A DNA stretch of 36,733 nucleotides from Streptomyces sp. sk2.1 (lineage in GTDB: Bacteria > Actinomycetota > Actinomycetes > Streptomycetales > Streptomycetaceae): contig NZ_RDBO01000077.1 in NCBI RefSeq assembly GCF_008120935.1, positions 1,412,828-1,449,560 of the forward strand, written 5' to 3'. The notes under the pieces are model-generated. The model was not told where the DNA came from, searched no databases, and saw nothing but the letters and a program-made list of their open reading frames with translations. A program made the translations under genes and the position numbers. Positions 30,999 through 36,733 of the stretch are shown here, one piece after another. Position 1 is the first letter of the stretch, and each line of letters begins with the position of its first letter.

Positions 30999-32549
30999 GT
31001 GTCGGCCAGCACATCCCGTACGCTCCCGCCGGAGATCGCCGAGTCCGAGTCTGTGATGGCGCTCATCGAGCGGGGAAAGGCTGATGGGCAGATCGCCGGC
31101 GATGACGTGCGTCGGGCCTTCGAGGCTGACCAGATTCCGCCAACCCAGTGGAAGAATGTTCTGCGCAGCCTCAATCAGATCCTCGAGGAAGAGGGTGTGA
31201 CGCTGATGGTCAGTGCCGCGGAGCCGTCCAAACGTGCCCGCAAGAGCGTCGCAGCGAAGAGCCCGGTCAAGCGCACCGCCACCAAGACCGTCGCGGCCAA
31301 GACGACCGTGACGAGGACTGTCGCGGCCACCGCCGCCCCGTCGGCAGAGACCGTGGACACGGTGGCCGGTGACGCCGCCGCGGCCGGCCCTGCGAAGAAG
31401 GCGGCAGCCAAGAAGACGGCTGCCAAGAAGACCGCCGCGAAGAAGACCGCGGCCAAGAAGACAACAGCGAAGAAGTCCGGAAAGCAGGACGACGAGCTTC
31501 TCGATGGCGACGAGCCGATCGAGGAAGTAAAGGTCGGCAAGGGCGGCGAGGAAGAGGAGGGCGAGGGCGAGAACAAGGGCTTCGTCCTCTCCGACGACGA
31601 CGAGGACGACGCGCCCGCGCAGCAGGTCGCCGTCGCCGGTGCCACCGCCGACCCGGTCAAGGACTACCTGAAGCAGATCGGCAAGGTTCCTCTCCTCAAC
31701 GCCGAGCAGGAGGTCGAGCTCGCCAAGCGCATCGAGGCCGGTCTGTTCGCCGAGGACAAGCTGGCGAACTCCGACAAGCTCGCCCCGAAGCTCAAGCGCG
31801 AGCTGGAGATCATCGCCGAGGACGGGCGCCGCGCCAAGAACCACCTGCTGGAGGCCAACCTCCGTCTCGTGGTGTCGCTGGCCAAGCGTTACACCGGCCG
31901 CGGCATGCTCTTCCTGGATCTCATTCAGGAAGGCAACCTCGGTCTGATCCGTGCGGTCGAGAAGTTCGACTACACCAAGGGCTACAAGTTCTCCACGTAC
32001 GCCACCTGGTGGATCCGTCAGGCGATCACCCGCGCCATGGCCGACCAGGCCCGCACCATCCGTATCCCGGTGCACATGGTCGAGGTCATCAACAAGCTCG
32101 CCCGTGTGCAGCGCCAGATGCTCCAGGACCTGGGCCGCGAGCCCACCCCGGAGGAGCTGGCCAAGGAGCTCGACATGACCCCCGAGAAGGTCATCGAGGT
32201 CCAGAAGTACGGCCGCGAGCCGATCTCCCTCCACACCCCGCTGGGTGAGGACGGGGACAGCGAGTTCGGTGACCTCATCGAGGACTCCGAGGCGGTCGTG
32301 CCGGCCGACGCGGTCAGCTTCACGCTCCTCCAGGAGCAGCTGCACTCGGTGCTCGACACGCTCTCCGAGCGTGAGGCGGGCGTGGTCTCGATGCGCTTCG
32401 GTCTCACCGACGGCCAGCCGAAGACGCTGGACGAGATCGGCAAGGTCTACGGCGTGACGCGTGAGCGCATCCGTCAGATCGAGTCGAAGACCATGTCGAA
32501 GCTGCGTCACCCGTCGCGTTCGCAGGTGCTGCGCGACTACCTCGACTAG
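30999..32549 (+). CDS. hrdB: HrdB, principal RNA polymerase sigma factor
   Basis: The 516-residue protein directs core polymerase to housekeeping promoters. Residues 1-75 are VSASTSRTLPPEIAE onward. About 85-170 is the HrdB signature, a Lys/Ala-rich repeat (AAKKTAAKKTAAKK), followed by an acidic stretch (GGEEEEGEGENKG, SDDDEDD). Region 1.2 begins DPVKDYLKQIGKVPLL. Region 2 shows LLEANLRLVVSLAKRY, GMLFLDLIQEGNLGLIRAV and YKFSTYATWWIRQAI. Region 4 ends GVTRERIRQIESKTMSKLRH. The GTG start at 30999 follows GAGAGG. It is preceded by whiH and followed by a perfect terminator, so it is a single-gene unit. Confidence 0.97.
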   Translation: MSASTSRTLPPEIAESESVMALIERGKADGQIAGDDVRRAFEADQIPPTQWKNVLRSLNQILEEEGVTLMVSAAEPSKRARKSVAAKSPVKRTATKTVAAKTTVTRTVAATAAPSAETVDTVAGDAAAAGPAKKAAAKKTAAKKTAAKKTAAKKTTAKKSGKQDDELLDGDEPIEEVKVGKGGEEEEGEGENKGFVLSDDDEDDAPAQQVAVAGATADPVKDYLKQIGKVPLLNAEQEVELAKRIEAGLFAEDKLANSDKLAPKLKRELEIIAEDGRRAKNHLLEANLRLVVSLAKRYTGRGMLFLDLIQEGNLGLIRAVEKFDYTKGYKFSTYATWWIRQAITRAMADQARTIRIPVHMVEVINKLARVQRQMLQDLGREPTPEELAKELDMTPEKVIEVQKYGREPISLHTPLGEDGDSEFGDLIEDSEAVVPADAVSFTLLQEQLHSVLDTLSEREAGVVSMRFGLTDGQPKTLDEIGKVYGVTRERIRQIESKTMSKLRHPSRSQVLRDYLD

Positions 32550-32562
32550 TAGCAGCAGCGCG

Positions 32563-32598
32563 CGAGGGCCCGGAACCCCATGGGGTTCCGGGCCCTCG
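32563..32598. terminator. Perfect palindromic terminator after hrdB
   Basis: The 36-base palindrome centred at 32580/32581 (arms CGAGGGCCCGGAACCCCA) begins 14 bases after the hrdB stop. It is perfectly symmetrical, so it would stop transcription from either side. Confidence 0.92.
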
Positions 32599-32675
32599 GC
32601 CTATCAACGGGTGCGTCGGACGGGCGGCGGGACGACTCTGGGTGGGAATGGTTCGACACAGAGTCAGGAGTACGC

Positions 32676-33506
32676 ATGTCCCGTACCGCCTTCCGTGCCC
32701 TGACCGGGGCGTTCGCCCTGGTTGCCGCCGCAGCCGCGATACCTTTCGCATCCCCCGCCCGGGCGGCCGAGGACGGCATAGTCGTCGGCGGCCAGCCCGC
32801 CCATGTCAAGGACAGCCCCTGGGTGGTGGCGCTGTCCAGCCGCGACCGGTTCGGGGAGGCCCGTGCCGGGCAGTTCTGCGGCGGTGTCGTGGTGGCGCCG
32901 AAGAAGGTGTTGACCGCCGCGCACTGCTTGAGCCGTGAGGCGCTCGGCGTCGAGGTCGGTGCGGTGCGGGACCTGCGGGTCATCGCGGGCCGCGATGACC
33001 TGCGCGAGACCGGGGGACAGGAGATACCGGTGCGGTCGACGTGGACCAATCCCGCGTTCGACCCCGTCACGAACGCGGGGGACCTGGCGGTACTCACGCT
33101 GGCCGACGCGCTGCCGGAGAAGAGCACGATCCAGATGGCCGGGGCGGGGGATGAGGCGTACGCGCCGGGCACCGGGGCCGTCGTCTACGGGTGGGGTGAC
33201 ACGAGCGGCAACGGCGACTACGCGTGGTCGCTCCGCTCCGCGAAAGTGAGCGTCCTGCCGGACAGCGCGTGCGCACAGGCGTACCCGGGCGGCAGGAACG
33301 GCACGTACGACCCCTCAGCGATGCTCTGCGCGGGCGAACTGCTGGGCGGGTACGACGCATGCCAGGGGGACAGTGGAGGGCCGCTGGTGGCCCGTGGAAG
33401 GCTCATCGGACTGGTGTCCTGGGGGAACGGCTGCGCGAGAGCGGGAAACCCCGGCGTGTACACGCGGATCTCCGCAGCGATCGGCTGGATGCCCGAAGGG
33501 GGCTGA
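32676..33506 (+). CDS. Secreted trypsin-like serine protease (S1 family)
   Basis: The product has 276 residues. The signal peptide is MSRTAFRALTGAFALVAAAA followed by a cut after ARA near residue 30. Catalytic residues: His in LTAAHCL, Asp in GDLAVLTLA, and Ser in ACQGDSGGPLV. The Asp in the specificity pocket (DACQGDSGG, six before Ser) fits cleavage after Arg or Lys. CGG...C pairs (FCGGVVV/AAHC, SACAQAY/MLCAGE, ACQG/NGCARAG) fit the trypsin disulphides. The mature N-terminus would be near IVVGGQPA after removal of a short acidic propeptide. The ATG at 32676 follows CAGGAG. The open frame from 32580 overlaps the hrdB terminator and is not used. Confidence 0.95.
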   Translation: MSRTAFRALTGAFALVAAAAAIPFASPARAAEDGIVVGGQPAHVKDSPWVVALSSRDRFGEARAGQFCGGVVVAPKKVLTAAHCLSREALGVEVGAVRDLRVIAGRDDLRETGGQEIPVRSTWTNPAFDPVTNAGDLAVLTLADALPEKSTIQMAGAGDEAYAPGTGAVVYGWGDTSGNGDYAWSLRSAKVSVLPDSACAQAYPGGRNGTYDPSAMLCAGELLGGYDACQGDSGGPLVARGRLIGLVSWGNGCARAGNPGVYTRISAAIGWMPEGG

Positions 33507-33531
33507 GCGGTCGCGCCACGTGCGTACGAGA

Positions 33532-33563
33532 ACGGGCGGCTCCCCTCGCGGGGAGCCGCCCGT
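33532..33563. terminator. Perfect hairpin between the protease and a convergent small gene
   Basis: ACGGGCGGCTCCCC (33532-33545) and its complement (33550-33563) form a 14-bp stem with loop TCGC. It lies 25 bases after the protease stop and can serve both convergent genes. Confidence 0.9.
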
Positions 33564-33608
33564 CGGCAGGTCCGGGACCTGGCCCGAGCTCGTCGTGAAT
33601 GCGAGGTG

Positions 33609-33839
33609 TCAGTGTTCCTCTTCGGCGGCTTGGGCCTGTACGGCCGTGAGCCGGTCCGTCTCATCCTGTATTTCCGCGGCGATCTTCTTGAGTTCCGGCT
33701 CGAACTTGCGACCGTGGTGGGCGCAGAAGAGCAGTTCACCGCCGCTGATCAGGACGACGCGCAGATATGCCTGGGCGCCGCAACGGTCACAGCGGTCTGC
33801 TGCGGTCAGCGGGCTCGCGGGGGTCAGAACAGTAGTCAC
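33609..33839 (-). CDS. DUF7455-type small zinc-ribbon-like protein
   Basis: The product has 76 residues. CDRCGAQAYLRVVL near 17-30, then LLFCAHHGRKFEPELKK near 36-52, gives CxxC and CxHH ligand candidates for one zinc. The tail EIQDETDRLTAVQAQAAEEE is helical and acidic. Such proteins are common in actinobacteria next to hrdB/parE, and their role is not known. The GTG start at 33839 follows AGAGAAGAGG (minus strand), a fair ribosome binding site. A palindrome at 33854-33866 lies directly upstream. Confidence 0.85.
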   Translation of the reverse strand: MTTVLTPASPLTAADRCDRCGAQAYLRVVLISGGELLFCAHHGRKFEPELKKIAAEIQDETDRLTAVQAQAAEEEH

Positions 33840-33853
33840 GTCGCCTCTTCTCT

Positions 33854-33866
33854 AGCTCGACGAGCT
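33854..33866 (-). promoter_or_regulatory. Palindrome upstream of the DUF7455 gene
   Basis: AGCTCG-A-CGAGCT is a perfect palindrome with a single central base, ending 15 bases from the GTG. A TTGACC (minus strand, 33877-33882) further upstream could be a -35. It may be an operator overlapping the promoter. Confidence 0.35.
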
Positions 33867-34259
33867 GTCGTACCAGGGTCAACATCCAACCAGGCCGAAA
33901 ACGTTCCCGCTCGTGGCTTTTCTTCGAAACTTCTTCTCGAGATGGCTGTCTATTGACGATTGGCGGCGAATGTGCCGTATTGCGTAGCGCTACGGTTTCG
34001 CGTTGCTTGTCTTGGTGGATCCTCCCGGCTGGCTTGCCGGTTCGTTCATGAGGACGTGCCCGGAGCCTAAATGGTTCATGCCTGGAAGGGAACGTGATGT
34101 GCGCGTCACTCCTGCGGGTGACCGAACGTATGTGCGAGGATGGATTGATGTGAGGGTTGTCGGAGGGTGGCGTTACAACCGCTCTACCAGGCCTCGGTAC
34201 GCTCTCAGCGGCTACCGAAGCCGAGCCCGATACCCACTGGGCCCCAAATGAAATTCAGC
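33867..34259 (+). other. Upstream region of parE, no gene seen
   Basis: This 390-base stretch is less GC-rich than the window average near 33900-34040. It holds TTGACG (33953-33958), which could be a -35 for parE, though no -10 at 16-18 bases is convincing; CGTAGCGCTACG (33983-33994), a perfect 12-bp palindrome; and GGTTGT/ACAACC arms (34155-34160/34175-34180). No RNA gene was recognised. Confidence 0.4.
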
Positions 34260-34273
34260 GAGGAGCGAACCGC

Positions 34274-36394
34274 GTGACCGCCGATACGTCCGTGCCGTCC
34301 ACTGCGCTGCTGACCGGAGCAGACCGAGACGGTTCCAACTACACCGCGCGGCATCTGCTCGTACTCGAGGGGCTCGAAGCGGTTCGCAAGCGCCCCGGCA
34401 TGTACATCGGGTCCACCGACAGCCGCGGTCTCATGCACTGCCTCTGGGAGATCATCGACAACTCCGTCGACGAGGCCCTGGGCGGCTTCTGCGACCACAT
34501 CGAGGTCATCCTCCACGACGACAACTCCGTGGAGGTCCGGGACAACGGGCGGGGCATCCCCGTCGACGTCGAGCCCAAGACCGGTCTGTCCGGTGTCGAG
34601 GTCGTGATGACCAAGCTCCACGCCGGCGGAAAGTTCGGCGGCGGCTCGTACGCCGCTTCGGGCGGTCTGCACGGCGTCGGCGCCTCCGTGGTCAACGCGC
34701 TCTCCGCCCGGCTCGACGTCGAGGTCGACCGCAACAGCGCGACCCACTCGATCAGCTTCCGCCGCGGAGTTCCGGGAATCTTCACCGAGCAGGGGCCGGA
34801 CAGCCCGTTCGATCCGGCCAACGGCCTGCTCAAGGGCAAGCGGGTGCCGAAGACGCGCACCGGCACCCGGGTGCGTTACTGGGCGGATCGGCAGATCTTC
34901 CTCAAGGATGCCAAGCTCAGCCTGGAGACGCTTCACCAGCGGGCGCGGCAGACGGCCTTCCTCGTCCCCGGCCTCACGATCGTCGTCCGCGACGAGCGCG
35001 GTCTCGACGGCGCGGGCAAGACCGAGGAGACCTTCCGCTTCGACGGCGGCATCAGCGAATTCTGCGAGTACCTCGCACAGGACAAGGCGGTCTGCGACGT
35101 CCTGCGCCTGAGCGGGCAGGGTACGTTCAAGGAGACCGTGCCGGTGCTGGACGAGCGCGGCCACATGACGGCGACCGAGGTCACCCGGGAACTCGCGGTG
35201 GACATCGCCCTGCGCTGGGGCACCGGCTACGACACCACCCTCAAGTCCTTCGTCAACATCATCGCCACCCCCAAGGGCGGCACGCACGTGACCGGATTCG
35301 AACGCTCCGTGACCAAGACGGTCAACGAGGTGCTCCGTTCCGCCAAGCTGCTCCGCGTGGCCGAGGACGACATCGTCAAGGACGACGCGCTGGAGGGGCT
35401 GACCGCGGTCGTCACCGTGCGCCTGGCGGAGCCGCAGTTCGAGGGCCAGACCAAGGAGGTGCTCGGCACCTCGGCGGCGAACCGGATCGTCGCCAACGTC
35501 GTGGCGAAGGAACTCAAGGCATTCCTGACCTCGACGAAGCGCGACGCGAAGGCCCAGGCCAGGGCGGTTCTGGACAAGGCCGTGGCAGCCGCCCGGACCC
35601 GCATCGCGGCCCGTCAGCACAAGGACGCGCAGCGTCGCAAGACGGCGCTGGAGTCCTCCTCGCTGCCGGCGAAGCTCGCCGACTGCCGCAGCGACGACGT
35701 CGACCGCAGCGAGCTGTTCATCGTCGAGGGGGACTCCGCGCTCGGCACGGCCAAGCTCGCCCGGAACAGTGAGTTCCAGGCGCTGCTGCCGATCCGGGGC
35801 AAGATCCTCAATGTCCAGAAGGCATCCGTCTCGGACATGCTGAAGAACGCCGAGTGCGGCGCGATCATCCAGGTCATAGGAGCCGGGTCCGGTCGGACCT
35901 TCGACATCGACGCCGCGCGCTACGGGAAGATCGTCCTGCTGGTGGACGCCGATGTCGACGGCGCGCACATCCGCATCCTGCTGCTGACGCTCTTCCAGCG
36001 GTACATGCGGCCCATGGTCGAGGCGGGCCGGGTCTTCGCCGCCGTGCCCCCGCTTCACCGCATCGAGCTGGTCCAGCCGAAGAAGGGCCAGGACAAGTAC
36101 ATCTACACGTACTCCGACAACGAGCTGCGCCAGCGGCTGCTGGAGCTCCAGCGGAAGAACATCCGGTACAAGGACTCGATCCAGCGGTACAAGGGCCTGG
36201 GCGAGATGGACGCGGACCAGCTGGCGGAGACCACGATGGACCCGCGCCACCGCACCCTGCGGCGGATCAACATCGGCGACCTGGAGTCGGCCGAGCAGGT
36301 CTTCGATCTGCTGATGGGCAACGAGGTGGCTCCGCGCAAGGAGTTCATCACCAGCTCTGCCGCCACCCTGGACCGCTCGCGCATCGACGTCTGA
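34274..36394 (+). CDS. parE: Type IIA topoisomerase subunit B (ParE / topoisomerase IV, GyrB-like)
   Basis: The 706-residue protein is the ATPase and Toprim subunit that partners ParC to separate linked chromosomes. The GHKL ATPase shows EIIDNSVDEALGG, VRDNGRGIPVDVEP, LHAGGKFGGGSYAASGGLHG and VGASVVNALS. The Toprim domain has LFIVEGDSALGTAKLARN near 480 and LLVDADVDGAHIRI near 555. The C-terminus ends RYKGLGEMDADQLAETTMDP. EGDSALG rather than GyrB's EGDSAGG supports a ParE call; a second gyrB elsewhere cannot be excluded. The GTG at 34274 follows GAGGAG 8 bases upstream. It has about 430 bases of regulatory space before it. Confidence 0.93.
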   Translation: MTADTSVPSTALLTGADRDGSNYTARHLLVLEGLEAVRKRPGMYIGSTDSRGLMHCLWEIIDNSVDEALGGFCDHIEVILHDDNSVEVRDNGRGIPVDVEPKTGLSGVEVVMTKLHAGGKFGGGSYAASGGLHGVGASVVNALSARLDVEVDRNSATHSISFRRGVPGIFTEQGPDSPFDPANGLLKGKRVPKTRTGTRVRYWADRQIFLKDAKLSLETLHQRARQTAFLVPGLTIVVRDERGLDGAGKTEETFRFDGGISEFCEYLAQDKAVCDVLRLSGQGTFKETVPVLDERGHMTATEVTRELAVDIALRWGTGYDTTLKSFVNIIATPKGGTHVTGFERSVTKTVNEVLRSAKLLRVAEDDIVKDDALEGLTAVVTVRLAEPQFEGQTKEVLGTSAANRIVANVVAKELKAFLTSTKRDAKAQARAVLDKAVAAARTRIAARQHKDAQRRKTALESSSLPAKLADCRSDDVDRSELFIVEGDSALGTAKLARNSEFQALLPIRGKILNVQKASVSDMLKNAECGAIIQVIGAGSGRTFDIDAARYGKIVLLVDADVDGAHIRILLLTLFQRYMRPMVEAGRVFAAVPPLHRIELVQPKKGQDKYIYTYSDNELRQRLLELQRKNIRYKDSIQRYKGLGEMDADQLAETTMDPRHRTLRRINIGDLESAEQVFDLLMGNEVAPRKEFITSSAATLDRSRIDV

Positions 36395-36420
36395 GCACCT
36401 CGCGCATCGATGTCTGAGCA
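36376..36420 (+). repeat. Near-perfect 22-bp tandem duplication across the parE stop
   Basis: CTCGCGCATCGACGTCTGAG plus CA (36376-36397) is repeated at 36399-36420 with one change (C to T) and one base between. The first copy carries the last codons and TGA of parE. The original end of the gene was probably duplicated; the reading frame is unaffected. Confidence 0.88.
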
Positions 36421-36452
36421 TCGTCGTCTCCACCCGTGGGTGGAGACGACGA
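36421..36452 (+). terminator. Terminator hairpin after parE
   Basis: TCGTCGTCTCCACCC (36421-36435) pairs with GGGTGGAGACGACGA (36438-36452), 15 perfect bp with a 2-base loop, so the real loop opens the central pairs. It starts 26 bases after the stop. Confidence 0.85.
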
Positions 36453-36545
36453 CTCCACCCACGATCAACCCCTGAGCCGATCCTCCGGCCCGGCCGTTTC
36501 CGTAGCGTCGAGGGCGTTCAACCTTCCCGCGGATCGGAGGCGGCC

Positions 36546-36733
36546 ATGTCGGGGCTCGTCAATGTACTGGTGATCGGTGTCCTGGCGATCGGCGCGGTCG
36601 CCGTTGCCGCGATGGTCCGCCGGTTCCGGGCACGGCAGATCACGGGCGATCGGCGCCGGTGGGTTCTGCCGAGAGCCCTCCCCGTGGCGATGCACGGGAT
36701 GCGCGGGGGTGCGCTGAAGCGGAGGGGCGGGCG
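36546..36733 (+). CDS. Small membrane-anchored protein, 3'-partial at the window edge
   Basis: ATG at 36546 follows GATCGGAGG. The first residues MSGLVNVLVIGVLAIGAVAV form one hydrophobic segment, followed by a basic stretch (MVRRFRARQITGDRRRW). No stop occurs before the window ends, so the length is unknown. It looks like a short single-span Streptomyces protein with a cytoplasmic basic tail. I do not recognise the family. Confidence 0.6.
   Translation, partial: MSGLVNVLVIGVLAIGAVAVAAMVRRFRARQITGDRRRWVLPRALPVAMHGMRGGALKRRGG

Noticed and set aside
34205..36433. 742-codon open frame on the minus strand
   Set aside because: It is antisense to parE and shows only low-complexity Asp/Val/Leu-rich residues, typical of GC-rich shadow frames.
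1..36733. tRNA, rRNA, CRISPR arrays, transposases, attachment sites
   Set aside because: None was recognised in the gaps; the gaps are short and hold hairpins and promoter elements instead.

Overview
The window is chromosomal DNA from a high-GC actinomycete, almost certainly a Streptomyces. Codon third positions are very GC-rich, and the genes whiH (aerial hyphae sporulation), hrdB (principal sigma factor with the Lys/Ala-rich N-terminus), nrdR-nrdJ, lexA and a parE-type topoisomerase gene stand in the order I remember for the SCO5800-SCO5822 segment of S. coelicolor. No rRNA, tRNA, CRISPR array, insertion sequence or prophage gene was seen. Most of the window is therefore conserved core, with a few accessory or poorly described genes between the landmarks.

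Layout. 1-4742: end of an NRPS-independent siderophore (NIS) locus, with two IucA/IucC-type synthetases flanking a GNAT acyltransferase. The first 115 bases of the window are an inverted copy of the synthetase's own 5' coding sequence, so the left edge looks like a fold-back or chimera. 4793-11839: DNA maintenance block of dinG, convergent lexA with an SOS box, and the nrdR-nrdJ ribonucleotide reductase pair with two NrdR boxes. 12107-14313: a GNAT protein, a TerD-family protein and a YdbC/DUF4937-like protein. 14384-16863: a divergent TetR regulator and an ABC-F protein with a short arginine-rich leader ORF. 16889-18481: histidine phosphatase and ADP-ribosylglycohydrolase. 18701-20431: a DUF4173-type membrane protein. 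20634-26511: rnhB, two little-known proteins, a RecQ fused to a phosphoribosyltransferase-like domain, and a DUF4192 protein. 26779-29653: a Nudix/NrtR-like regulator and a fused ABC ATPase-permease. 29787-32549: whiH and hrdB. 32676-36733: a secreted trypsin-like protease, a small DUF7455 protein, parE, and the start of a small membrane protein cut by the window edge.

How the genes fit together. LexA probably controls itself and may reach dinG and other repair genes. NrdR controls the B12-dependent reductase NrdJ. RNase HII, the RecQ fusion and the two unknown proteins beside it (one like a helicase C-terminal module, one like a degenerate RadC/JAB domain) form a possible nucleic-acid repair neighbourhood. 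WhiH and HrdB link it to development and housekeeping transcription.

The best candidates for something under-described are: the RecQ-phosphoribosyltransferase neighbourhood with a nested inverted repeat holding paired DnaA boxes; the leader ORF with competing hairpins ahead of the ABC-F gene; the palindrome inside the promoter of the leaderless Nudix regulator; and the unusual fused ABC protein next to whiH. All functional claims rest on reading motifs by eye; no search or alignment was run.
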